A stretch of 6,973 bases of DNA from an uncultured Collinsella sp. (GCA_900547505.1 URGY01000088.1:1-6973); one strand, 5' to 3'. Positions 1 through 6,500 are shown, numbered from the stretch's first letter. The notes: generated by a model from the letters alone, not told the origin. Translations and numbers: made by a program.

Positions 1-41
1 AAGGCTATTCGTCGGCAGCGTCAGATGTGTATAAGAGACAG
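1..41 (+). other. Nextera i5-side sequencing adapter (artefact)
   Basis: Positions 9-22 plus 23-41 read as the Nextera Read 1 adapter; 23-41 (AGATGTGTATAAGAGACAG) is the 19-base Tn5 mosaic end used in tagmentation. Bases 1-8 (AAGGCTAT) sit where the i5 index belongs and match, from memory, index S520. This is library DNA, not genome. Real sequence begins at 42. It adds a false C-terminal tail to the minus-strand Sir2 reading frame. Confidence 0.98.
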
Positions 42-440
42 GCGGTGGACCGAGCCATGCAGCTCAAACACGTGCCGTGAACCAGCCGCCTGATGCAGGC
101 CATCGATGTTTTGAGTCACCACGGCGGCAAGCTTGCCGGCGCGCTCCAGCTCCGCCAGCTTGGCGTGGCAGTGGTTGGGCTTGGCGCCCAGCGCGATCAT
201 CTTGGTCCGGTAGAAGTCGAAAAACTCCGCCGGATGCGCCTCGTAGAAGCTGTGCGAGAGCATAGTCTCGGGCGGATAGGAAAACCGCTGGTGATACAGA
301 CCGTCCACGCTGCGGAAATCGGGAATGCCGCTTGCCGTGGAAACGCCCGCGCCGCCAAAGAAGACCACGTTGCTATGGGTTTCGAACAGCTCCGCCAGCG
401 CGGCGGAGGCCTGTTTGGGGTCCGATATCGCCTGCGTCAT
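42..440 (-). CDS. cobB: Sir2-family NAD-dependent protein deacylase (sirtuin), N-terminal part
   Basis: Sirtuins remove acyl groups from lysines of cytoplasmic proteins, consuming NAD+ and releasing nicotinamide and O-acyl-ADP-ribose. The 133 genomic residues carry the family hallmarks in order: the NAD-binding GAGVSTASGIPDFR at about 30-43, TQNIDGLHQAAG at 109-120, and ELHGS at 126-130, whose His128 is the expected catalytic base. The start at 440 is chosen because GGAGG lies 6 bases upstream; in-frame ATGs further up lack such a site. Family members are about 240-250 residues, so the Cys4 zinc module and the second half of the Rossmann fold are missing. The loss is artificial: at base 41 the frame runs into adapter and gains six foreign residues (LSLIHI) and a stop. 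The gene is divergent from exoA. The symbol is by family only; substrate cannot be told. Confidence 0.93.
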
Positions 441-446
441 ATATGT

Positions 447-451
447 CCTCC
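447..451 (-). promoter_or_regulatory. Shine-Dalgarno site fixing the sirtuin start
   Basis: On the minus strand GGAGG is followed by a 6-base spacer (ACATAT) and the ATG at 440. This supports residue MTQ as the true N-terminus over the longer in-frame ATG at 488. I could not assign a convincing -35/-10 pair for either gene in the 441-553 divergent gap. Confidence 0.75.
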
Positions 452-553
452 GTCCGTGTCTTAGGGACGGCGGCGTTCGCACTATCACTCGCGGACTCCG
501 CCCCGCTCTTGTTGCGTTAATCTTAAGCCTGCCAACCCCGTCGAAAGGACACC

Positions 554-1372
554 ATGCCTCAGACTTACACTTTCGCCTCGTGGAACGTCAACGGCCTGCG
601 CGCCGTGCTCAAAAAAGACCCGAGCTTTATTCAGATCGCGCAAGAACTCGACGTCGATATCCTGGCGCTGCAGGAGACCAAGCTGCAAGAAGGCCAGGTC
701 GATATCGATCTGCCCGGCTACCACCAAACCTGGAGCTACGCCGAGCGCAAGGGCTACTCGGGCACCGCGGTCTTTAGCCGCCAGGAACCGCTGCGCGTGC
801 TGCGCGCCGATGCGCTGCTGCCCCACGCCGGCGAGGGCGAGGCGGCCGAGCTCGTCGCCCAAGCCGCAACCGAGGGCCGCGTCTGCGCGCTCGAGTTCGA
901 CAAGTTCTGGTTCGTGGACGTCTATACGCCTAACGCCCAAAATGAGCTCGCGCGCATCGATGTACGCATGGCCTGGGACGATGCCTATCGCGGCTTTTTG
1001 AGCGCGCTTGAGCGCGAAACTGGCAAGCCCGTCGTAACCTGCGGCGACTTTAACGTGGCTCACGAGGAGATCGACCTCAAGAACCCCAAGTCCAACCGCG
1101 GCAACGCCGGCTTTTCGGACGAGGAGCGCGGCAAGTTCACCGAGCTGCTCGACGCCGGTTTTACCGACACCTGGCGCGCGGCCAATCCGGACGTCGAGGG
1201 CGTCTACAGCTGGTGGAGTTACCGCTTTAATGCCCGCAAGAACAACGCAGGCTGGCGCATCGACTACTTCCTGGTAAGCGACGCAATCGCCGACAACGTA
1301 CGCGACACCGGCATCCGCGGCGACATCTTTGGCAGCGACCACTGCCCCGTCACCCTCACGCTAGAGCTCTAG
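554..1372 (+). CDS. exoA: Exodeoxyribonuclease III / AP endonuclease (Xth family)
   Basis: A complete 272-residue Mg-dependent nuclease of the ExoIII/APE1 family. It cleaves the backbone 5' of abasic sites and trims 3' ends in base excision repair. Visible motifs in order: WNVNGLRA at 10-17 (metal-site Asn), LQETK at 39-43 with metal ligand Glu41, VDVYTPN at 121-127 with active-site Tyr124, CGDFN at 163-167 with Asp165 and Asn167, the APE1-like block around YSWWSYRFNAR (218-228) and GWRIDYFLVS (Asp237), and the terminal GSDHCPV with the catalytic Asp262-His263 pair. All expected catalytic residues are present and the length is normal (about 250-275). AAAGGA ends 4 bases before the ATG. The NAR...GWR..Y signature places it nearer the ExoA/APE1 branch than E. 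coli Xth. It stands alone, divergent from the sirtuin gene and convergent with the transporter operon. The usual alternative symbol is xth. Confidence 0.96.
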   Translation: MPQTYTFASWNVNGLRAVLKKDPSFIQIAQELDVDILALQETKLQEGQVDIDLPGYHQTWSYAERKGYSGTAVFSRQEPLRVLRADALLPHAGEGEAAELVAQAATEGRVCALEFDKFWFVDVYTPNAQNELARIDVRMAWDDAYRGFLSALERETGKPVVTCGDFNVAHEEIDLKNPKSNRGNAGFSDEERGKFTELLDAGFTDTWRAANPDVEGVYSWWSYRFNARKNNAGWRIDYFLVSDAIADNVRDTGIRGDIFGSDHCPVTLTLEL

Positions 1373-1387
1373 CCCCAAGTAATTCCT

Positions 1388-1418
1388 GGGGGACAGAGAA
1401 AAACAGATCATGTGACCC
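1388..1418. repeat. Imperfect G/C-flanked inverted repeat downstream of exoA
   Basis: GGG (1388-1390) and ACA (1393-1395) can pair with TGT (1411-1413) and CCC (1416-1418) around a 15-base A-rich loop, with two mismatches between. A second option is CCCCA (1373-1377) with TGGGG (1387-1391). Neither is followed by a T-run, so neither is a standard terminator. It may be a decayed intergenic repeat; evidence is weak. Confidence 0.25.
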
Positions 1419-1430
1419 CTCTCCCCCTAT

Positions 1431-1499
1431 AAGTTGCGGTGGAATAGTTCCTGTTTGGGTAGCAAATAGCCAAAAACGAGAACCATTCCACCGCAAGTT
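1431..1499. repeat. 69-base near-perfect palindrome between convergent genes
   Basis: The left arm TTGCGGTGGAATaGTTC (1434-1450) is the reverse complement of the right arm GAACcATTCCACCGCAA (1480-1496) except for one position: 12 perfect pairs, one A/C mismatch, then 4 pairs. Two more pairs (1431-1432 with 1498-1499) flank an outer G/G mismatch. Inside, TTTGG (1454-1458) pairs with CCAAA (1470-1474) around an 11-base loop. It lies between the 3' ends of exoA and the S-component gene, where a two-way terminator or a REP/MITE-like element would fit. There is no T-tract on either side, so a standard intrinsic terminator is unlikely. The structure is certain; its role is inferred. Confidence 0.65.
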
Positions 1500-1520
1500 C
1501 GTGAGGGAACGCGAAATGCC

Positions 1521-2234
1521 CTACAGTCCGTATTTCACGACGACTCGGTTGATGCGGCGACACCAAGGCTTGTAGAGGGCGGCCAAGAACACGCAGGTCG
1601 CGAGGCCGTGTGTGATATCGAACGGCACCGCCGTGGCAAGACGCGCTACGGCGCCCGCCCAGGTGAGCGGCTGCACAAAACCGATGATGTCATACGCGTT
1701 GATCACGACGCCATACAGCAGGCCCGACGCAAAGCCATACGCCAACAGCGCCGGCAATCGCACGGTTCCATCCGCGCGGTCGAACGCACCCGCATGCGCC
1801 AGCGCGCCACCGATATAGCCCACCAGACCCCAGGCATACATCTGCCACGGCGTCCACATGCCCTGTCCAAAAAAGAAATTACTGGTCAGCGCTGCCAACG
1901 CGCCGACCATAAAACCATTGCGACGGCCAAGTGTCGCACCCGCGATAATGGCGATAGCGCTCACGGGCTTAAAGTCGGGAATGGGGCCAAACAGGATGCG
2001 CCCCGCCGCGGCCAGCGCCGCCAGCACCAGCGTGGGCATGATTTGGCGCAGGCCTGGACGTGATGTCTCATAGCCCGCAAAGAACAGTGCGAGCACGAGT
2101 GCCACAACAACCAGCATGGCAAGCGCCGCCTGCTCAATGCCCGCCAGTAACGCCGCAGTCATCACTGTCGGCACCGCCAGGAGCAGCGGAATCTCCATTT
2201 TTGTGAGTAGGCGCGAGGCGCGATGATCCGTCAT
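1521..2234 (-). CDS. ECF transporter S component (membrane substrate-binding subunit)
   Basis: This 237-residue membrane protein is the substrate-specific (S) subunit of an energy-coupling-factor importer; it binds a vitamin or similar micronutrient and topples in the membrane when the ATPase module cycles. Several hydrophobic stretches are visible, at about 15-32, 36-54, 65-82, 92-119, 132-149, 161-182 and 193-222. The most telling block is RILFGPIPDFKPVSA (79-93) through NFFFGQGMWTPWQMYAWG (119-136), which I recognise from ECF S components of the type paired with EcfA/EcfT genes. The start at 2234 follows AGGG by 9 bases; a longer in-frame start at 2267 would overlap the ATPase gene more. 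It lies 4 bases after the ATPase stop and is the last gene of the T-A-S operon. I cannot name the substrate from sequence; cobalamin-related or other vitamin uptake is possible but unsupported. Confidence 0.85.
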   Translation of the reverse strand: MTDHRASRLLTKMEIPLLLAVPTVMTAALLAGIEQAALAMLVVVALVLALFFAGYETSRPGLRQIMPTLVLAALAAAGRILFGPIPDFKPVSAIAIIAGATLGRRNGFMVGALAALTSNFFFGQGMWTPWQMYAWGLVGYIGGALAHAGAFDRADGTVRLPALLAYGFASGLLYGVVINAYDIIGFVQPLTWAGAVARLATAVPFDITHGLATCVFLAALYKPWCRRINRVVVKYGL

Positions 2235-2238
2235 CCCA

Positions 2239-3882
2239 TCACGCCCTGTAGAACACGTTGTCGGCAAAGAAATCTGCCGGGGGCTCCATGCAGGCGATCT
2301 CGCCGTCGAACATCATGGCGACGTCGTCGGACACCTGCTCGGCAAAGTCCAAGTCGTGCGTGGCCATGATGACGGTGCCGCCGGCCTGCGCATGCTCGCG
2401 CAGGGCTCGGGCGATAATGCAGCGACTTGCCAGATCAAGGCCCTTGGTGGGCTCATCAAGCAGCAGCAGCTCCGGACCAATCAACAGCAGCTTTGCCAAC
2501 GCAAGCAGCTGGCGCTGACCGCCCGAAAGATCGTACGGGTGACGCGCCTCCAAGCCGTCCAGTCCCAGTTGCGCCGCACGCTCCCGCGCCAAGTTCTCGT
2601 CATATCCGCAGGTCGAAGCCCATTCCATCAGCTCGTCGCGCACCGTTTCGGCGACCAGCAATGCCCTGGGATTCTGTGGCAGCAGTGCCGCCGAGGCCGT
2701 TCCACGCACCATGCGGCCACGCTGCAGCTTAGCCGTCTTGGCCAGCACCGAGAGCATCGTCGACTTGCCGCAGCCGTTTCCGCCCACGACCGCATGCACC
2801 GCGCCGGCCGAAAACGTCACATCGAGCCCGCGCAGCACCCAACCGCCCGCGCGATCGTAGCGAAACCAGCCTTCCGACAGGGTGGTAGCCGACCCGCCGT
2901 GCATTTTTTGGAGTATTCTGCTTCCATCCGTGCGTGGGAAGGCTGCCGAGCCGTTCTCGAGCGACGTTTGCGCCACAAATTCGGACGATTTGTCCAATTC
3001 CGAACTTCTTTTCGCGCTCGATACGTCCCCGGGCGGCTCCAGAGAGCCCAAATTGTCCTCACGCCTGCTGAATACTCCGTTTTTTGTACATCGGATGGCA
3101 CCCCACCCCAACACGTCATCGGAAAACAGCGATTCTCGGCGTCCCAAAGAAGCCATATCCGCCACTTCGCGCACGCGACCGCCCTCAATCCGGTACGCAC
3201 ACGTCGCATACTCGAGCATCGGCCGCGGTTGATGCGTAGCCACAACAACCGTGCAGCCCAGCTCACGGTTCACGCGAAACAGCGCGTGCAGAAAATTCTT
3301 CTCGGCAACGGGATCGAGCTGAGACGTGGGCTCGTCGAGTAGCAACACACGCGGACGCAGCGCCAGGACGGCGGCAAGCGACAGCAGCTGCTTGCGGCCA
3401 CCCGAAAGCGTATCGGTATCGCGATGAAGCCAGTCCTCCAGACCAAAGAAATAGCTGGTCTCGGCAACACGTCGGCGCATCTCGTCGCGCGACATGCCTA
3501 AGTTTTCCAGGCCAAACGCCATCTCGTGCCACACGGTCTCGCACACAATCTGGTTCTCGGGATCCTGGAACACGTAGCCCACGCGCTCCGCAGACGCACG
3601 CACGTCCATGTCGGCAACGTTCTCGCCCAGCACGCGCGCATCGCCAGTGCGCTCGCCCGCCGGAGCGATCTCGGGCTTGAGCAGCGACAGCAGCGTCGAT
3701 TTACCCGATCCGGTACCGCCAACAAGCAGCGCAAATGCACCTTGGGGAACAGACCAGTCGAGCCCCTCGAGCACCGCAGCATCAGCCCCGGGGTAGGCAA
3801 AACTCAGGCTCCGCACCTCAATCGCCGGCATATCCGGGCCGCACGCCGCGCCCGACACCGGGCCCCTATCCAACCGAGCCAT
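2239..3882 (-). CDS. Double ECF ATPase (EcfA-EcfA' fusion) with inserted linker
   Basis: A 547-residue cytoplasmic protein with two complete ABC ATPase domains that power the ECF importer. Domain 1: Walker A GGTGSGKST (55-63), Q-loop FQDPENQ (Gln106), signature LSGGR (159-163), Walker B LLLDEP (Asp183, Glu184), switch His217. Domain 2: Walker A GGNGCGKST (367-375), Q-loop Gln403, signature LSGGQ (452-456), Walker B LLLLDEP (Asp476, Glu477), switch His509. Both sites look active, so one chain may supply both halves of the usual EcfA1-EcfA2 pair. The linker (about 240-335) is unusually long; residues about 269-324 are coded by a 169-bp palindromic segment (2910-3078). The ATG at 3882 overlaps the last base of the EcfT stop (TGATG), implying translational coupling; AGAGG lies 8 bases upstream. 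An alternative start is Met18 (3831), without a comparable ribosome site. Confidence 0.93.
   Translation of the reverse strand: MARLDRGPVSGAACGPDMPAIEVRSLSFAYPGADAAVLEGLDWSVPQGAFALLVGGTGSGKSTLLSLLKPEIAPAGERTGDARVLGENVADMDVRASAERVGYVFQDPENQIVCETVWHEMAFGLENLGMSRDEMRRRVAETSYFFGLEDWLHRDTDTLSGGRKQLLSLAAVLALRPRVLLLDEPTSQLDPVAEKNFLHALFRVNRELGCTVVVATHQPRPMLEYATCAYRIEGGRVREVADMASLGRRESLFSDDVLGWGAIRCTKNGVFSRREDNLGSLEPPGDVSSAKRSSELDKSSEFVAQTSLENGSAAFPRTDGSRILQKMHGGSATTLSEGWFRYDRAGGWVLRGLDVTFSAGAVHAVVGGNGCGKSTMLSVLAKTAKLQRGRMVRGTASAALLPQNPRALLVAETVRDELMEWASTCGYDENLARERAAQLGLDGLEARHPYDLSGGQRQLLALAKLLLIGPELLLLDEPTKGLDLASRCIIARALREHAQAGGTVIMATHDLDFAEQVSDDVAMMFDGEIACMEPPADFFADNVFYRA
2910..3078. repeat. Putative gene-inserted palindromic element in the ATPase linker
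   Basis: Perfect 9-bp inverted repeats GGAGTATTC (2910-2918) and GAATACTCC (3070-3078) bound a 169-bp stretch; the match extends inward by GC after one mismatch. Outside each arm lies TTTTTT (2904-2909 and 3080-3085). My hand count gives about 54% GC for 2901-3090, below the GC-rich flanks. Smaller hairpins lie inside: GGAC/GTCC (2983-2986, 2992-2995), TTCGGA/TCCGAA (2980-2985, 2999-3004) and GGCTC/GAGCC (3035-3039, 3044-3048). Read in six frames it has just two stops, TGA at 3061-3059 on minus and 3069-3071 on plus. It codes a hydrophilic, Ser/Glu-rich spacer exactly between two ATPase domains. I infer a small mobile or repeat element tolerated in frame; an ordinary evolved linker remains possible. 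Confidence 0.5.
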
Positions 3883-4775
3883 CAGCCGAACCTCTTCTCA
3901 TCGATCGCGTGCAGCACGCTGGGCAGCACCATCCAGGCAGCGTACACGACATAGCCCAGCCACGGCGCGGGCACCGAAAGCTGCGGGTAAAACGAATACT
4001 GCGTCGTCGCGGTCCACGCCACCGCCACCGCGGCAGCACCAAACAGCGCGAGCCCGACCAGCGCGGCAACGTCGCTGCGCCCCAGCCGATACCGCGCGTA
4101 CGTCGTGCGACGCGCCGCGGCGCCCCACCCACGGGAGCGCATGGCGTCCGCGCGCTCAAGCGAATCTTCCATGCCCCAACCCATCAGCACGCTCGACGCC
4201 CGCAGGCGCGATCGCACGGGATCGGTGGGCGCACGCCCCGGTACATCAATCGCATTCTGCACCGCCAGCACCGTGCGGCCGCGGCGCAAAAACTGTGGGA
4301 TAAGTCGCATGCACATCGAGATCATGAGCGCGATCACCGGCGCGGCGTTGCCCAACAGTGCGAGTACCTTGTCGTATTCAAGCATCGACGCCGCAGCCTC
4401 AAACCACAGCACGCTCGCCACAAACAGCCCGCCCATGCACAGGCCATATACCATGCTTTCCAGATACACCGCGCGCACGCCGATGCGAAACAGCTCGGTC
4501 GAGCCCGAGGCGCTAAACAGCGGATTGACCAGCGCGATAATCAAAATCACCGGCAGCTGCCAGCGGAGTGCGCCAAGCGTGCGGGCAGCCCCGCGCGTCG
4601 CAAATCCATACGCCAGCCCGCCCGCAAGTGACAGCGCAATCAGCACCGGCTGCATCGAGAACATGGTGAGCCCCAGCGTCAGCACCATGTAGAGGGCCGG
4701 CACAGCCGGATGCGACATCGAGAATGCCGCGACGGGCTCGCCGCCAAACTCCTCTTGTATGTTGTCCACGGGCAC
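3882..4775 (-). CDS. ECF transporter T component (EcfT/CbiQ family permease)
   Basis: The T component is the membrane scaffold that joins the two ATPases to the S subunit. With a GTG start at 4775 it has 297 residues. Hydrophobic segments lie at about 24-58 (probably two helices), 74-88, 106-125, 145-163, 235-254 and 272-291. The family mark is the cytoplasmic coupling motif ADAMRSRGWG (209-218), matching the Ala-x-x-Arg-Gly type sequence that docks in the ATPase groove. Start choice is uncertain: the frame stays open to 4940, but AGGGG lies 6 bases before GTG 4775, GTG 4769 is also possible, and the ATG at 4718 lacks a site and would leave almost nothing before the first helix. First gene of the operon; it overlaps the ATPase gene by one base. 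Family length is usually about 260-270. Confidence 0.87.
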   Translation of the reverse strand: MPVDNIQEEFGGEPVAAFSMSHPAVPALYMVLTLGLTMFSMQPVLIALSLAGGLAYGFATRGAARTLGALRWQLPVILIIALVNPLFSASGSTELFRIGVRAVYLESMVYGLCMGGLFVASVLWFEAAASMLEYDKVLALLGNAAPVIALMISMCMRLIPQFLRRGRTVLAVQNAIDVPGRAPTDPVRSRLRASSVLMGWGMEDSLERADAMRSRGWGAAARRTTYARYRLGRSDVAALVGLALFGAAAVAVAWTATTQYSFYPQLSVPAPWLGYVVYAAWMVLPSVLHAIDEKRFG

Positions 4776-4781
4776 CCCCGT

Positions 4782-4786
4782 CCCCT
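4782..4786 (-). promoter_or_regulatory. Ribosome site supporting the GTG start of the T component
   Basis: On the minus strand AGGGG precedes GTG at 4775 by 6 bases, and a following G5 run (4779-4775) precedes GTG at 4769 by 5 bases. Either start gives a short N-terminal tail before the first membrane helix, as expected of the family. Confidence 0.45.
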
Positions 4787-4908
4787 CGCTCAAACGACAG
4801 CTCCGCAGCACCGCCAACGCCGCACGCAAGCAGCGCAAACGCCACGCCGGCGGCACCGACATCGGCCGCCATGAGCCAATCGCTACGCGCTCAACATATG
4901 CCTGCGGT

Positions 4909-4936
4909 ATCATATTGCGCCGTGTATCGTTTCCAA
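4909..4936 (-). promoter_or_regulatory. Candidate promoter of the ECF transporter operon
   Basis: On the minus strand TTGGAA (4936-4931) and TATGAT (4914-4909) are separated by 16 bases and match the sigma-70-type consensus at 4 of 6 and 5 of 6 positions. Transcription would start near 4902, giving a leader of about 130 bases before the T-component start. It sits in the divergent gap with glmU. Confidence 0.4.
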
Positions 4937-4968
4937 ACACACGTCTCTATAACGTAACAGGAGATCAC

Positions 4969-6381
4969 ATGGACGCAACCGCAATTATCCTCGCCGCCGG
5001 CGAGGGCACCCGCATGAAGTCGAACCACTGCAAGGTTTCGCACAAGATCCTGGGCAAGCCCATGGTCCAGTGGATCGTCGACGCCACCATCAAGGCCGGC
5101 TGCAGCCGCGTCGTGGTCGTCATCGGCAGCCACGCCGACGAGATGCGCGCCCTCATCGATGGCGCCTATGCCAACAGCGCCACCAAGGTTGAGTGCGTCG
5201 AGCAGACCGAGCGCCTGGGCACCGGCCACGCCGTAAAGGTCGCGCTCGAGGCCTGCGGCATCACGCAAGGCCCCGTCGTCGTGCTCAACGGCGACCTGCC
5301 GCTCATCACCGCCGACACCGTCGCCAAGTTCGCGCAGACCGTCGCCACCGGCGAGCTCGCCTGCACCGTCATGACCATGACCCCGCCCGATCCTTTTGGC
5401 TACGGCCGCATCAAGCTGGGCGCCGACGGCCAGATCGAGCGCATCATCGAGCAGAAGGACTGCACGCCCGAGCAGGCCGCCACGCTGCTGGAGTGCAACG
5501 CCGGCTGCTACGCCTTTGACGGCGCACAGCTCGCCGCCCACATTAACGAGATCGGCAACGACAACGCGCAGTCCGAGTACTACCTGCCCGACATGCTCGA
5601 AATCCTCAAGGGTCACGGCCAGGCGGTCTCCATCTTCCACTGCGACGACTACCGCGACGGCCTGGGCGTCAACAGCCGCATCCAGCTCGCGCAGCTCACC
5701 GCCATCGCGCGCGACCGCATCAACGAGCACTGGATGGCCGAGGGCGTCACCTTCATCGACCCCACGCAGGCCTGGATCGGCCCCGATGCCGTCATCGGCC
5801 GCGACACCGTCGTGTGGCCGCAGACGCATCTGATCGGCCACGTCACCGTGGGCGAGGAGTGCCAGCTCGGCCCCAACAGCCGCCTCACCGACACCACCGT
5901 CGGCAGCGGCTGCATCATCGATGAGACCATCGCCATCGAGGCCGTCATCGAGAACGGCGTCGACTGCGGCCCGCGCGCCTACCTGCGCCCGGGCACCCAC
6001 ATGCTCGACGGATCCAAGGCCGGCACGCACGTGGAGATCAAGAAGTCCACGATCGGCGAGGGTTCCAAGGTGCCCCATCTGTCCTACATCGGCGACACCA
6101 CCATGGGCTCCGGCGTCAACGTGGGCGCGGGCTCCATCACCTGCAACTACGACGGCGTCCACAAGCACAAGACCGTCATCGGCAAGGATGCCTTCATCGG
6201 TTCTGACACCATGATGGTCGCGCCCGCCCAGATTGGCGACGGCGCACTCGTGGCCGCCGGCTCCGTCATCACCGAGCCGGTCCCGGCCGACGCACTCGGC
6301 CTGGGCCGCGCCCGTCAGGTAAATATTGAGGGCTGGGCCGCCGATTATCGCCGCCGCCTGCACGAGGACGACGAGGTATAA
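4969..6381 (+). CDS. glmU: Bifunctional GlmU: GlcN-1-P acetyltransferase / GlcNAc-1-P uridylyltransferase
   Basis: GlmU makes UDP-N-acetylglucosamine, the precursor of peptidoglycan, in two cytoplasmic steps. All 470 residues are present (E. coli 456). N-terminal uridylyltransferase: LAAGEGTRMKS (8-18) with Arg15, Lys22 in CKVSHK, QTERLGTGHAV (79-89), NGDLPLI with Mg ligand Asp109, YYLPDML (204-210), and GVNSR with Asn235. The C-terminal left-handed beta-helix acetyltransferase starts near 260 with hexapeptide-type repeats; it holds Arg340 (LRPGT), Lys358 (EIKK), catalytic His370 and Tyr373 in PHLSYIGD, and Asn393-Tyr394 in TCNYDG. The start at 4969 is fixed by AGGAG 5 bases upstream; the open frame before it overlaps the transporter leader and has no family match. 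A terminator follows 17 bases after the stop. I see no convincing -35/-10 pair for it. Confidence 0.98.
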   Translation: MDATAIILAAGEGTRMKSNHCKVSHKILGKPMVQWIVDATIKAGCSRVVVVIGSHADEMRALIDGAYANSATKVECVEQTERLGTGHAVKVALEACGITQGPVVVLNGDLPLITADTVAKFAQTVATGELACTVMTMTPPDPFGYGRIKLGADGQIERIIEQKDCTPEQAATLLECNAGCYAFDGAQLAAHINEIGNDNAQSEYYLPDMLEILKGHGQAVSIFHCDDYRDGLGVNSRIQLAQLTAIARDRINEHWMAEGVTFIDPTQAWIGPDAVIGRDTVVWPQTHLIGHVTVGEECQLGPNSRLTDTTVGSGCIIDETIAIEAVIENGVDCGPRAYLRPGTHMLDGSKAGTHVEIKKSTIGEGSKVPHLSYIGDTTMGSGVNVGAGSITCNYDGVHKHKTVIGKDAFIGSDTMMVAPAQIGDGALVAAGSVITEPVPADALGLGRARQVNIEGWAADYRRRLHEDDEV

Positions 6382-6398
6382 CGTTTAACCAAGCATCT

Positions 6399-6433
6399 AA
6401 GGAGCTGTTTCCATGGGGACGGCTCCTTTTTCT
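6399..6433 (+). terminator. Intrinsic terminator after glmU
   Basis: AAGGAGCTGTTTC (6399-6411) pairs with GGGACGGCTCCTT (6416-6428) without a gap, with three G-T wobbles and a CATG tetraloop, followed directly by a T-run (6427-6431, then CT). It begins 17 bases after the glmU stop and should end most glmU transcripts before prs. Confidence 0.92.
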
Positions 6434-6500
6434 ATGCTGACCTGCGCGACAGAATGAGTGGTCGGTTCGTGTCCGTTGACGGTAAAGACGTTATCAAGAC

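Noticed and set aside
441..488. Longer sirtuin start at 488
   Set aside because: The extra 16 residues (MIVRTPPS...) do not resemble the family, and GGAGG is placed for the ATG at 440, inside the extension.
485..1342. 285-codon open frame on the minus strand opposite exoA
   Set aside because: No family motifs, and exoA on the plus strand is complete with all active-site residues.
1497..1510. GTTC/GAAC mini-hairpin downstream of the S-component gene
   Set aside because: Only four base pairs around a 6-base loop and no T-run; indistinguishable from chance.
2356..3342. 328-codon plus-strand open frame opposite the ATPase gene
   Set aside because: His/Arg/Gln-rich composition without domains; opposite an intact double ATPase. 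Its passage through 2910-3078 reflects the stop-poor element, not a gene.
4776..4902. Vitamin riboswitch in the leader of the ECF operon
   Set aside because: I looked for conserved core elements such as a B12-box or thi-box and saw none; the roughly 130-base leader is also too short for a cobalamin riboswitch.
4759..4968. In-frame extension of GlmU upstream to 4759
   Set aside because: GlmU families begin at or just before the LAAGxGTRM motif, and AGGAG is ideally placed for the ATG at 4969.
4891..6363. 490-codon open frame on the minus strand opposite glmU
   Set aside because: It is low-complexity Ala/Gly/Asp/Val-rich with no recognisable motifs, and glmU on the other strand has every catalytic residue. 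A shadow of GC-rich codon use.
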